Shown: positions 24,006-36,307, numbered from the stretch's first letter. The stretch: DNA of 64,000 nt from Fremontodendron californicum (GCA_030761205.1 JAULJL010000010.1:10325241-10389240), one strand, 5' to 3'. The notes: generated from the letters alone by a model not told the origin. A program made the numbers and translations.

Positions 24006-24824
24006 CATTCATAGCATTCCCAATCATCTTCCCTGAAATTCCCATATCCACAAAATTCTTTGTGGCATTGCCGACGAGTCTATCATAGTACGGGGCCCTT
24101 AGTGTATTCACAAAAAGGACAATAATTTCCTTCTGAGTCAGGGGCCATATCGGTCATACGCTTATACTGGTTTAGAAAAGCCCTATCCAGATCATGCCAA
24201 AAGCGAATCTGATCCTTGCTCAACTGACTATACGACCTAATTGCGGACCTGCTGAGGCTATCCTGAAAGCAATGGATCAAAAGCTTATCATCATCTATAT
24301 GACTCATCATCTTTCGACAAAACATAGTGATGTGGGCTAACGGATCGGTTGTCCCATCATATTTCTCAAAGTCGTGGACCTTGAATTTAAAAGGAATGAC
24401 TAAATCGAGGACCAAGCATTATTCTTTCGCATCCATACTCCTGAATACATCTGTATTTTCTACTGCTCGGAGCCTTTCATCTAACAACTAATATTTCCCT
24501 TGGGAATCTGCCAACTCAACCTCATTTACTGCAACCATTTTCAACTTTGCCTGTTCAGCTAGATCATCTGAGTTTAGGACGTTGACAGGATTAACTGTGT
24601 TCTAGGAATCTATCGTTACGACCTCATTCTGATCCCTTTGTATCCCCAACCCTTCTTTGGTGGTCAAGTTTTCAGTGTATCCCTTTCCCTTTGATTACGA
24701 ACATCAGCTCCATCAATTTAGTCAACTGATCTCTAGATTCTGCTTCAAATTTTTCTAACTTTTCTTGCAATTCTTCCTGTGCCCTTTCCACTCTTTCCAT
24801 TCGGGCAACTTGTTTATTCTCCAT
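24006..24824 (-). pseudogene. Element B gag, truncated
   Basis: The gag start ATG at 24824 lies in the same context as in A and C (CCAGAGCTATGGAGAAT). A coiled-coil N-terminus (RVERAQEELQEKLEKFEAE) precedes the gag core LVIPFKFKVHDFEKYDGTT with SYSQLSKDQIRFWHDLDRAF. After MAPD a deletion of roughly 95 bases removes the LTLQNMEKRATKSF segment and shifts the frame. The frame downstream, NTLRAPYYDRLVGNATKNF, reads straight into the Athila-like ORF at about 24006. Stops lie near 24420, 24490 and 24603. Confidence 0.8.
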
Positions 24825-24829
24825 AGCTC

Positions 24830-25430
24830 TGGCCTGTATCATAAAGGTGCTCAGTGTAGCTTATACCTCTGATTTGAAATGGAAATTCTTTCAAAGACTC
24901 TTAAAACCAAGCCAATTTCTGTTTTATCCCCCCAAGTGCGTGTCATGATGAAGGAGCCATGAGTACAGTTTGATGCACGTGAAGCCTAAACAATATGATG
25001 TATAGACATGTATAGTGGAAAACATGTTGACCATATATGTAATAAATGCAATCACGATGCCAACATGCTGCAAGCAAACAATAAACAAATCAACGCATGA
25101 ATATATGCAATGTATGACCATGTATATTTCAGTGTATTTCCCAATGAATGATCATATACACTATGAATGCAACACGATGTTAAATATGATGTATGTAAAC
25201 AATGAATGATTGACACAGTGTATATACAAAGAAAATCATGCTGACCATGTGTGTCATGAATGCACCCTGATGCTAACATGATGTATGTAATAAGAAAATT
25301 AGTGCATAAACATATACAGAAAAATCATGCTGACTATATTTGTCATGAATACCACTTGATGCCACCAAGATGCATGTATGAATGTATGGTATGACAAATA
25401 ATTCATCGGATACAAAATGCAAAGGGGGAG
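24830..25430 (-). repeat. ~93 bp tandem repeats between ORF1 and gag, element B
   Basis: On the minus strand, units contain CATCATGTTGGCATCAGG, GCATTCATGACA, GTCAGCATGATTTTC and TGATTTGTT in order. They match the better preserved plus-strand array at 53230-53860. Copies here are degenerate and restart about every 90-95 bases. No gene. Confidence 0.65.
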
Positions 25431-25693
25431 ATATCACGGAATAAATAAGAATCGGATGAACTTAATCATCAATATCTCATAAATTTGAAGCATAACCAAT
25501 TCAATCCCATATCAACGTTCACAAGGTATAAACCATGTTTACAAAATCTGAGCAGTGATTAGAACTGTCTTTACAAGTACTTTATTTTTCCTAACATCCT
25601 AAGGCTATAAAAGTCGGCTACTGAAAAAGTGAAATCCTACTACATCATATCAGACCAAAGTCCTTCCACATCATCACCGTAAATCTCCCAACC
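25431..25693. other. Spacer downstream of element B ORF1
   Basis: Non-coding. It corresponds to 52970-53200 in element C (TTTTGTAAACATGGTTTATA in common on the C strand). Nothing else is recognisable. Confidence 0.5.
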
Positions 25694-26478
25694 CTAATTA
25701 CCCTTTCCTAATCCTCTATCAATCAGTGCCGTTGGATCCAACCACTTAGCATCTATAAGAGATTGTACTTTGTTCTTGAGTGCAATGCAGTTCTCAATGC
25801 TATGCCCAACAGTTCCACAGTGATAACCACATCTTGCATTCGGGTTATACCACCTGGAGTATGGTGGTGACAAGGGTTTCAACGGAACATAGGCAACCAG
25901 TGATTTCGGATCAACATAGGGAAAAGCTCTTGGTAGCTGATTGGAATGGTATCGAAATGCCTTCGGGTCTTGTCCTTGGATTGTTTCTAGCTGACATACC
26001 AACTAGGAGTAGGGGCATTTGGTGTTGATGTGAAGGTTTGAACTGGAAAGCTTGAACGAAAAGGTGGTTGAATGATAACAGGGTGAGAGCGTGGATTTGG
26101 AACAGTTTGTAAGGGTCGGGTAGAGTTCGAATATCCTGCCTTGAACTGTAAGTCTTCGAATTCGACCATTCGCACGATACTGTTCACAACTTCGTCTAGG
26201 CGTAACTCCTTACGTAGATGGCGTTGACCAATGCAGGATTTAGCAGAGATCCTTCGATCTAGGCTCGATTGTTTCTCAAGGCTTGGTTGCACTGAAGGTG
26301 ATGAAGACCTTTGAGAGGATTCCCCTTTGGCCTTGTAAAGGTCTTCAACCATTTCCATCAACTTAGAGAGTTGCTCTTTCATTTCTCGGATATCATGTCC
26401 AAATTTTCCTGATTGGCTCCAAAACATCAATTCATTCCTCCAATCCATTCCCCATATCTTCAAGCCTTTTCATGCAAA
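25694..26478 (-). pseudogene. Element B ORF1: coiled coil plus zinc knuckle, gag-like
   Basis: A second small gag-like gene upstream of gag. The N-terminus is a heptad-rich helix (GHDIREMKEQLSKLMEMVED), then a Ser/Pro-rich linker. After a frameshift near 25990 a C-terminal part reads VPLKPLSPPYSRWYNPNARC and CGYHCGTVGHSIENC. The latter is a knuckle of the pattern C-x2-H-x4-GH-x4-C also seen in gag of this family. The central retrotransposon gag domain (FEKYDG ... WY..L) is absent. Element C carries the same ORF at 52058-52968. It could bind element RNA, or be a relic of a duplicated gag 3' end. Confidence 0.65.
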
Positions 26479-28373
26479 TGAAAATGACATTATTATCAGG
26501 TCAAGAATAAAATTATGAATGTACATGCTTTATTCATATATGCATGGATGTGATGATGATTGATGCATGAAATGTACAAGATGCGAAGATGTTTGAGGGA
26601 ATGAATTTTCATATTTACAATTGCTTGCATGTTATTCAAAAATGCAAATGAAAAGATCAAAGAAAAGAAGATCCTAACATCACTTTTTTTATTTTTTTCT
26701 TCTTTCTATTTTTTTCTTGAATTTTCTTGACAACTATTTTTTTGACATTTTTTTTTTCATTTTCTCAAAGTCTAAAACTAAAAGGAGATTTTTATTGTTT
26801 TTACCTCACTACTCCATTACAAAAGAATTTTTTCATCATTTTCCCTCATTTTTTATTTCCATTTCTTCACTTTTCAAAGATGAAATATTTTTCTATCATC
26901 TCTTCTTTTTTTTTTTTTCAATTCCTTGTAAAGCAATAAAAGAGTGGAATAATTAATGCAAAGTAAGAAAACTAATGAATGTGTGCCCCAACAGTATCTA
27001 CTTTTTTAGGCACCACGATGCCTTTGGGGCGGATTATCATACTTATTACGGGCAATGCACGTACATCGTTTCTCGACCTACAATACTTATTCAATATGTA
27101 AAATAGGTAACAAAAGGTTAAAATGTCCCTCCATGTGTTCCTATCTTCGCTATATCTATCAGAAATTCGGTAGGGCTTCGCCTATGTTGGCTCTATGGTT
27201 CACTATATGTGGGTGAATGGTTCTAAAGGCCCCGAATTGCTCCTCACTGTCGCCTGTGAAGGCTAGTAAGGCACCCCGATGAAAGCGGGTTCAATTCGTT
27301 AAAGTATATTTTCCTAGCCCATGCAGAGGATCATCACGAGAGCTTAGGTAATTTATACTTCGAAAGTATTTTGCTAGCCCATACGGAGGATCATCATGAG
27401 TGTGTTGCTACTTTACTTCCACTTAAAGGGACGGAACTCAAGTATAGAGCTCATGTTATGCAAATGAAAGTGCAATGTGTATGGAGGAATAGAACAAATC
27501 TTTCAACACCTATTCTATAATCCTTGTCCTAAATATCCCAACAATTCATTAAAACAAATATCAAGAATAGTGTAACGCATTAACCAACCAAAGAGCAATA
27601 ATAGTATGCACACAAAAAAACCTTTTGTTATTTTCAAAACCTATTATAGGCGATGTGCGTTCATCATTGCTCGATTTGCAAAGGTAAACTTATTCAGAAT
27701 GTAGAATAGAAAGTAATAGGATTGGGAATATTCCTCCATGTGTTCCTAGCTTTGGGACATCTAATCAGAAATCTGGCATGACTTTATTTAGGTTTACTAT
27801 ATGAAGGTGAATCAGTTCTAAAAGCCCCGAATTGTTCCTCATTGTCGCCGGTGAAGGCTAGTAAGGCACCCCGATAAAAGCGGGTTCAATTCATTAGAGT
27901 ATATTTCCCTACCCATGCGGATTGTTAATCACGAAGGCTTAGGTAATTTAGTACTCCGGAAGTGTTTCACTAGCCCATGTGAATTTTTAATCACGAAGGC
28001 TTAGTTACTTTGCTCCCACTTAAAAGGATTGAACCTGGGTATAGGGCTCATGATATGCAAAATGCATGTGTAGTGTGTGAGGAGAAATAACAAACCTTTC
28101 ACCACCTATTCTACATCCCTTATTCTAAATGCCCCAACAAGATTAAACAATGTAAAGCATCAATTAAGCAAAGAATAAATATATGCACCAAAATAACTAG
28201 AGAACAATAATAATATGCATGCACATGAATATGGACATATTAAAACATTTTATTATTTTCAAAATTCTCCTTATTATTGAAAAATGTAGGAACTAAAATT
28301 AAATACCAAATAAAAACCAACAAAACAGAGACTTTGATAACATGCGATTAATTCTAGGCCTGACTCTCTAAAG
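26479..28373 (-). other. Element B leader with a ~600 bp tandem duplication
   Basis: Untranslated DNA between primer site and ORF1. The conserved leader block (CCCCGAATTG, TCCTCA, TGTCGCC, GTGAAGGCTAGTAAGGCACC, AAGCGGGTTCAATTC) occurs twice, near 27225-27300 and 27825-27900. The surrounding ~600 bases are also duplicated (about 27030-27640 and 27640-28110). T-rich tracts lie at 26680-26930. No gene. Confidence 0.7.
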
Positions 28374-28391
28374 TCCCTAGTGGAGTCGCCA
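28374..28391 (-). other. Primer-binding site of element B, one base off
   Basis: On the minus strand TGGCGACTCCACTAGGGA lies three bases (GCT) after the LTR end. Compared with the C site (TGGCGACTCCACTGGGGA) it has one G-to-A change. Confidence 0.8.
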
Positions 28392-28394
28392 AGC

Positions 28395-31300
28395 TGTCAC
28401 AACCTAAAAAATAACAAGCTTCATCGCGAGACTTTATTACTCGTTAAGTGTGACATTGGAAAAACAGAGGAAAAGATGACTATATTCCTCTTGAAATAAA
28501 ATGAAGGTTCGAAAATGACCTCAAAAAAGACATGAAGTCTCCACCAGTCTTTTTTGGCTAGGTGTGATGGGCCACCTATTAAAATTATTTTTGTAAAACA
28601 TTTTAAAAATAATTAAAACATTTTTTAAAACCAATTTCAAGTATGCGCTTTTAAGCCAGAGAAATCAAAGAAGTGGGTTCGGGACTCGATCATGTACGGG
28701 GAAGGTTTAGCACCCCCACAACGTCCGTATAAAACGGTACCTTATTAATCGTGTGTTATCTCAAGTCTAGGTAAAAAATTCAGTTTTAAATTTGGTATTT
28801 TAATTTAATTCCCAATTTAAAGAAAAATAATTCCAATTTTAATTGAAAATAATCCAAAATTTATTAATTCAAAATTTTCATATATTCCCTTACAAACATG
28901 GAAAAATATATAATTTTTTATTAATTTGGAAAATTTTCCGAGCCATTCTCGTTTTAAAGAAGATATTTCGTAATTAATGATAATTCTTGATATCATCCCC
29001 AGCAAACCCGGCAGAGAACTCATGAATTATTTTAACTCGGGAATATCTTTATTTTATTGAAAATCATTATCTTATTTTAAAACTTAAAAAAAAAAAAAAA
29101 AAGATATGAATATGTATGACATACTATAATCTAAATGATATGAGATAATCTAAATAAAATGATATAACCTAAGTATCATAATATATTCTAAATGAAATGA
29201 ATAACCTAAGTATCATAATATATTCTATATGAAATAATATGTCCTAAGTAACATGAAATATTCTAAATGAAATAATATGATTTAAATGACATGGCAAATT
29301 TAAATGACATAGCATATTTTAAATGACATGGCATATTCTAAATAATATAATCTAGATGACATGGAATTTAATCTAAGTGACATGAAATGATATAAAACAT
29401 AAAATAATGTTATCATGAAATATGCATGAAAATAAAAATGATAATGCATGAACATAGTAGATGCTAAATGATGTGACAAAAATAAATGACTAAATAAAAA
29501 GCATAGGATAGCATGAAATATTCAAAAACATACAACAAACAATATAAAACCATAAAATATAAATAAAAATAATAACAATACAATAGAAATTATCATAGTA
29601 AAAAATCATATATTATACAATATGCATGAACATGGAAAATGCGTATACCTAAAAAGATATCCGGCTAACTTAGTAAAAGACATCAAATTAAATTTTCTAA
29701 AATCAAAATACTTTGTGATTGGTTTAAAAACAATTTTGAAAATCTTGGATAATAAAACATCATAACCGAATTCCCCTTTTAAAAATAGCTCTATTTTCTA
29801 AGTTTGAAAACCCAGACTTGACCACCCTTGACCGAGCTTTATAAAATCATTTTTAAAGATTAAAATGGCCTAGAAACCAACTAGGACAGTAGCTAAGGTT
29901 CCTAATCAACCCCCTCTAAATGCCTTAGCCAAAACTAACAATTATTTTTCCCTTGAATTCAAATCTGACTCTACTGTCCAGTTTTAAAGCGTGATTTTAT
30001 AACTATTTTAAAATTTTCAAAAAACTCTAAAAAAAGTACAAGAGACTCAGAACATGTAAAACTCTATGGGAAAAAATTGGGTTAATTTTTTGACTAAGGA
30101 TAACTTGCTAGAAAAATCGAGAAAGTCAGAACATGGGTCAATTAAGCCATTGATAAAATCATTCAAAAATCAAAGTAAAAACATTGGAGACTCTTCTATG
30201 AACCTACAAACAGTAGCTAAAATTTCTAAAAATAAAAAGACAAGATTTACCTAAGTAAAAAATCACAAAGGTAGAAAAATCAACTTGACAACTCTTTAAT
30301 TTTCCACAAGTATGCTCAAGTGAGTATGACTTTGAGCCATTGATTGGCCTAAGTCAAAAATCAAGTGGCATGATATGATATGCATGAACAAACAACAAGT
30401 TAAATGCATGAAATGCATGATTTAAAACCTAAATGACATAGGAAATGCATGGCATAAAGAATATGACCTAGACCTAACATGAACTTGCATGGCAATAAAT
30501 GCAACCTAGGTTTAAACATGCATGAAATGCATGGCAATGTAAATGAGACCTAGACCTAAAAAATGCATGGCAATAACACAAACACATAGCATACTAAATC
30601 AAAATACACAAAATCATGGCATGGAAATGTAAAACTATCTATTAGCAAGATAAAAATACACATATATGACACAAAATGAAGGGTAGCCGAATGGTCATAG
30701 GCATAGAATGATGATATCCTAGCATGAACATTTACACCAACACATGGTATACTAAATCAAAATACACAATCATAGCATGGAAATGCAAACCTATCAATTA
30801 GCAAGATGAAAATGCACAAACATGACACAAAATGAAGGGTAGCCGAATGCTCATAAGCATAGAATGATGATATCCTAGCATGACATTTATTCAAATATAT
30901 GACATACTAAATGCAAGGCTAAAAAAGAAACATGCTAAACCATGCAAACATGAAGTAAAGGCATGAATTTAACTAGACATTTTCACAAACACATAGTATA
31001 GTAAAATGCAAATCATGAACAACTCAAACATGTTGAAAACAGAAAATTAAAAATGGTAAACAAGGAAAGTAAACATGAAAACAAGATGATAAAATCAAAA
31101 ATAGAGGTAAGTAAGTAAAAAGATTAAAACAAGCTCCATATCTTTGTTATTTGAAAAAAAATATAGATTATCAAAACATGTTAGACCTCACAATCAACAT
31201 GAAATAAAGATCAAACACCAACCATATCAAAAATAGTGACCATTCAGCCAACCTCCAAAAACGTAAAAAAAATTGTTTTTTTTCAATATTTTCAAGAAAG

Positions 31301-33247
31301 CACAAGAGAGGAGCTTGAAGAGAAAGCTTAAAAACACTTATTTCAAAAATCAAAATCAATAGAAAATCACCAAATATCAAATGAAAACAGCAAATAAAGG
31401 ATAGAAATGCAAAAAAAGTGCAAGAGTAAGGTGCTTTTAGCTACCTCTAAAAGCTATTTTGCAAGCTTTTTTCTCTTCTTACTTTCTTTACCTTTCAAAA
31501 CTTTCTATTTGCTTTCAAAAATGGAGAGTATTCAACCAAGAAGAAGTAGTGAAAATGAAAATATCCTCCCTTTCATGTAGTGGCTGAATGGCCCTTAGGA
31601 TTCCTCTTGAAAGTTGTCATTTTTTTAACCAATTTTGATCCAATGGTCCTTAATCCAATATGTCTTCTATGTAAAATTCCCACCCTTAGATTGGAATAAT
31701 CAGCCCTAAATTATGATGTCATGAAGATGATGTCATAAATATGACATCATCCCTCTCCATCCATTGGTCCATGTGTTACAAATTCAAACGCTTGATCAAA
31801 AAATAACTACCTTCCTATCTACTCTTGGCCTTCAGATGCAAAATTCAAAAAAATCACACTCCTTCATGGACTACCTTCCTATTCACTCTTCATATCCACT
31901 CTTCATATTCCAGCCCACACTTCATTTTTTTAATTGCAAGAAAGGCCATTTTCGGTTTCTTTGGAAAAATGACTTTTTTGACCCCCAAACCTAATTAAAT
32001 AGAAAATGGGCTCCAAATCCAAATTTTTTTTTTAAAATACTTTTGAAATAATAAAAGATTGAATTTCTGGATGTTTTCAAAAACATTTCGAGCTCATTTG
32101 CTATTTATTTCGGATTTTTCTTCCAAAATTGCCCCTTTATGCACCCAAACTTTTACCACTTTCTAAATGACCTCCGAATCCAAATTTTTCTTCACCAATC
32201 TCTTCCAAATAATTTAAAAATGAGATATGGAAGTTTTCATAATTTGTGGAGCTCATTTGCTATTTTTTCGGGATTTATCTTCTTGAATTTCAACATAGTG
32301 GGCCCGAGATTTGACTTTTGCAAACGAGCTCCGAATCCTGATTTTATTTTGCCAATATATTCCAAATAATTTAAGAATGGGAATTACAAAATTTTAGAAT
32401 TTTTGAAACTCGTTTGCTATTATTCCCGAATTTTCCAAGTTTGCCTTTTTGTCTCCAAAGCCTGTTTTGCTCAAAATAAGTTCGATTTTCATATTTTCTT
32501 TTTCTGTGCCTTTTTCATATATTGAATTGGAGTTGGTCCAAAAACGCCCATTTTTTACGATCAAATTCCCTTCCGATTTGATTTTTCCCTCTTTTTTTTC
32601 ATTGTCGAGAATTTCCTCGTTTTTCCATTTTTCCTCCAATCAACTCTTTTCTCGAAATTACTTCAAATTGAGCCTTGGGATACCCTTGTTTAATCACTCC
32701 TCATCAATTAGGGGCTTTAGTTTTACCGAATTGGGCCATTTTTGTAATTTTTCCAATTTCACCAAAATCCACCAAAAATCCTAATTCTCAGTTTTCTTCC
32801 AAATTGACTCTTCCTTCAGCTTTTCTTCCAAGTAGCCTCTCCATTACCCGTAGTCATTGTTTATCTTTCATTTGGAACCTCTAATTTTGACCAATTTGAT
32901 CGTTTAGGCACTTTTCCCTAAATTTTCTGAATTAGGGTTTTCTTTATACTGAATCTCCGTAACCCATCTTCCGAACTCCATATCTTTCATTATAGACCTC
33001 GGATTATCAAAATGCTTTCACCATTTTTCAGTTGAACTTTGAATCTTGATTTTGAAACTGGGTTGAATTTTTCAATAGTTGACTTTTATGGTTGACTTTT
33101 TTGGGGTTGACTTTTTATGCCAACTTTCTTGAACTAAGTCTCGGAGTAACACCTGCAGGATGAAAAAAGCTTTTTTGCATTTTGAAACATCACTTCAGGA
33201 AGAAAACATACCTAATTTAGTGGTCCGGACAAAATTAGGTGTCTACA
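28395..33247 (-). repeat. 5' LTR of element B (4853 bp)
   Basis: On the minus strand it runs from TGTAGACACCTAATTTTGTC (33247) to AGGTTGTGACA (28395). It contains three W-box cores (TTGACT at 33079, 33092 and 33107), three units of the ~157 bp array (about 32060-32420), several copies of a GCCGAATGGTC motif, and the conserved tail with a GTGGGGG/CCCC hairpin at 28695-28719. Confidence 0.85.
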
Positions 33248-33249
33248 CT

Positions 33250-33810
33250 TGTGACTGGGACCTGTTCGTGATGAAATCTAAGTATGACAGTTCACATACA
33301 AGATGACCTGGTGTCACAAGTCAAAGGATTATTTACACTACTGACACATGAGAGTATTTATCATAGACACTCTAGTGAAATACCAAATGGAACTCTCATA
33401 GCCGGTCATGTTCAGTAAACTTGTTCAACTAACAAGCACCCATATGTTATCCCCAAGAATCTCTACACTTTCAACCTATGAGATCAGTTGCATACATCAA
33501 GTGCATGAAGGCTTAACATATGCCAGTCTTTGAGCATTGTCAATGCCCTGTCTTCACAATACAATGACCATGAACAGTTTAGAAACACGGCATTGATGCA
33601 TAAGGATCCTCATAATTGTAACACCTTACAATTCCTTTGCAATGCCATTGTGTCTCATGGGCTTTATCTTCACAAGTCATTTATAACAATTATAACAATA
33701 CTTATGGATAAAGAAATACCTCAATTGTAATTAATAAACTATAATGTGCAATACATGAATATATAAATAGTGTCATACAAGCCCAACTAGATTGGCTTGT
33801 AGGGCTTACA
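33250..33810. repeat. Candidate solo LTR or unassigned repeat (561 bp)
   Basis: This block lies between the start of LTR B and the broken Athila-like protease. It begins TGTGACTGGG and ends GGGCTTACA, so it has TG...CA ends in either orientation. I could not identify a duplicated target site, because the left neighbour is LTR B. The family is unknown to me; a Copia LTR is possible. It has no ORF of note. Confidence 0.3.
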
Positions 33811-34112
33811 CCAATAACTCCTCCATATCCAATACAATGAAATCTGCTGGGAAGATAAATTTCTCTACCTTCACTAATACATCCACAACTATGCCTCTTG
33901 GATATGTGTAAGATCTATCTGCCAATTGTAGTGTGACTGTTATAGGTTTCCCCCAAACCCAATCTCCTATATATTGATAAAGGCATAAGATTTATGCTTG
34001 CTCCCAAATCACATAAGGCTCTACCAATGAACTAATTTCCAATTGTACACGGAATGGTGAAACTTCCCGGATCCTTGAGCTTTGGTGGAAGTTTCTTTTC
34101 AAGGATAGCACT
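33811..34112 (-). pseudogene. Athila-like aspartic protease
   Basis: The frame contains PPKLKDPGSFTIPCTIG, then ALCDLGASINLMPLS (the Athila form of the active-site loop, D-L-G in place of DTG/DSG). After a frameshift it reads TVTLQLADRSYTYPRG and FPADFIVLDMEE. A stop interrupts IGN-FIGRAL. The element is cut at 33811 shortly after the flap region. Confidence 0.8.
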
Positions 34113-35745
34113 GCACTATTCAGTAAGTGCAACGGTCTTAAATTCACCCAATTTCCTTTTCTTGGACAATATGTCTTTCATAAACTTGACATATTTTGGC
34201 ATTTGTTCGAAAGCTTCAGCAAAAAGTATATTAACATGGAGCTTTTTAAATACCTCAAGAAACTTCTGAAACTGCTTGTCAAGTTTGTGCTTTTGAAGGC
34301 GCTGAGGAAAGGGTGGTGGTGGATAACATTGCTTCTTTTCTTCTAGAGTCTTTTCAAATTCTTTTTCCACCATATCTTTTTCTTCACAAGACTTAGGTGA
34401 CACTACTGGCTTATTGCTTTCCTCTTCTATCTCTCTACCATTCCTAAGTGTGATGGCCCTAGGACGATTGTTAATTGCATTAGCAAGCTGGCCCACTTGT
34501 GTCTCAAGATTTCTAAGTGTTGCTGATTGACTCTGAAGTGTCTCTGCATGAGTCTGATTATTACTTCTTGATTGGCAATGAACTTTGTAAACATCTCTTC
34601 CAATGATATCTTCTTTTATGGAACAGGAACACGGGCTTGTGATGGAAACCCAGGAGGGATTGCTGGTTTAGCAGAGGACGAAGGCCCTTGATTGTTATTC
34701 CATGAAAAGTTTGGGTGATTTCTCCAACCCGGATTGTAATTGTTGGAATAAGGATTGTTTTGCTGTCTATTATAGTTTCCAACATATTGCACTCATTCAG
34801 AGTTGGTTGGGCAACTACCACTGGTATGTCTTTCTCCACATAATTCATAGGCTACAAATGGATTGTGGACGGCATGAACACTTACAATATTGAATTTCTT
34901 GGCTAATGCAGCTATCTGGGCACTTATGGTACTCATTGCATCCATGTCATGAATCCACGTAGCTTTCCTTGGTACAAGTATTTCTAATAGCTATTGATAA
35001 TTATTAGATGCCATCTCTTCAAGCAAATCATAGGCCTCATCAGGCAATTTTCCCTTTAATGCTCCATCTGCAGCGGCATCAATAGAGGTTCTAATTGGTC
35101 CTAACAATCCACTATAGAATGTTTGCACCTGAAGCCATTTGGGTAATCCATGGTGAGGAAATCTTTGAAGTAAATCCTTGAATCTCTCCCAAGTTTCATA
35201 TAGCGATTCAGAATCAAATTGCATAAATGATGTGATATCATTACGCATCTTTATAGTCTTGGTCGAAGGAAAGTATTTGGCTAGAAACTTTTGAGCCAAA
35301 TCATCCCATGTAGTAATAGAGCCAGCTGGGAGTGAATTTAACCAACTCTTGGCCTTATCTCGAAGTGAGAAAGGGAAGAGTCTTAATCTGATGGCGTCGT
35401 CCGAAACTCCATTATGCTTGAAAGTATCACAAATTTCCAGGAAATTCCCGATATGAGTATTCGGATCATCATTAGGCAATCCCCCAAACTGTACTGAATG
35501 TTGAATCATCTGTATGATGGCTGGCTTGATCTCAAAGTATTAGCTTGAATAGCGGGTTTTTGAATGGTTGAATGTAGTCCTTGCATGACATGGACAGCAA
35601 AATCGCACAAGATTTTTGTATCTTCGCCTTCAGCCACTATATGGTTGTTAGTTGCAACTTGTAAATTCTCCCTTCGATGTTGATGAAAAGTTCTTTTCGA
35701 TTCTGGATCAAAAGGGACAAGTTCAAAACTTTTAGATCTCCGCAT
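34113..35745 (-). pseudogene. Athila-like gag
   Basis: Capsid precursor. The N-terminus (35745) reads SFELVPFDPESKRTFHQHRR. The gag core lies in 34991-35509: FGGLPNDDPNTHIGNFLEIC, RLRLFPFSLRDKAKSWLNSL, TWDDLAQKFLAKYFPSTKT and YETWERFKDLLQRFPHHG. A C-terminal part follows, with NRPRAITLRNGREI and PPPPFPQRLQKHKLDKQF in 34116-34496. Frame changes lie near 35506, 34990 and 34550. The length and order fit an ordinary Athila gag. Confidence 0.85.
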
Positions 35746-35839
35746 TCAACAACCAAGAGTACCTGAAAATAAGAAAAAGAAAATTTGAATTAAGACTAAG
35801 AATGCTTGGTATTAATATTAACAAAAATAATAAAACAAT

Positions 35840-35857
35840 TCCCTGGCAGCGAAGCCA
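35840..35857 (-). other. Athila-like primer-binding site (tRNA-Asp type, degenerate)
   Basis: On the minus strand TGGCTTCGCTGCCAGGGA follows the LTR end by six bases. It resembles the TGGCGCCGTTGCCGGGGA primer site usual for Athila, with several changes that fit decay by C-to-T mutation. Confidence 0.65.
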
Positions 35858-35863
35858 AAAACT

Positions 35864-36307
35864 TGTTGTCAGATTTACTATTAAATTCGTTAAATACTAA
35901 AATTAAAACAACTTGCTCTTATCCAAATAATTAATTAAAAGGTTTGTGAATTGAAACTAAATTAAAGAAATTAATAAAAAAGAAAGAAAGAAAACAAATC
36001 AAAATTTGGGATTTAATTCAATGGAGAAAAGCCTAGGATTACAATTTCCGTCAACATTTCGTATGAACTTTTCGTACCTTGATAAATGACCTTGAGTTGT
36101 TAATTTAGAGTTCTAATCTATTTATAAGTATTTGTCGATGGTTTTATAAAAATATCTCTCTTAACCAATTAACTATATGTCTATGATAATTGAATTAAAG
36201 AGAAACTCATTAAGCTTAGACTCTAAAATTTATTACACATGACATGTAAGTATATTTCTACCCTACATGCAGATCAATTCATCATAATAAATGAATATTA
36301 AACATGC
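35864..36307 (-). repeat. Athila-like 5' LTR, 3' portion
   Basis: Ends TCTGACAACA on the minus strand. It matches 20684-21190 closely, except that about 70 bases after CAGATTT are missing here. It is interrupted at 36308 by LTR C. Confidence 0.8.

Larger units (their letters stand above)
24006..33247 (-). mobile_element. Element B: Ogre/Tat-type gag element, 5' part
   Basis: In minus-strand order: LTR (33247-28395), primer site, ~1.9 kb leader, a gag-like ORF1, tandem repeats and gag, cut off at 24006 by Athila-like sequence. It shares its organisation with element C and differs from A, which has a DUF7745-like ORF in the upstream position. No protease, pol or 3' LTR remains. Whether it ever had pol cannot be judged from this copy. 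Confidence 0.8.
33811..36307 (-). mobile_element. Athila-like Ty3/Gypsy element, 5' part
   Basis: On the minus strand: partial LTR (36307-35864), primer-binding site, gag and the beginning of protease, ending at 33811. LTR C is inserted in the LTR at 36308. The LTR piece closely matches the 3' LTR at 20684-21908, so the two may be the halves of one element separated by element B and other insertions. Confidence 0.75.
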
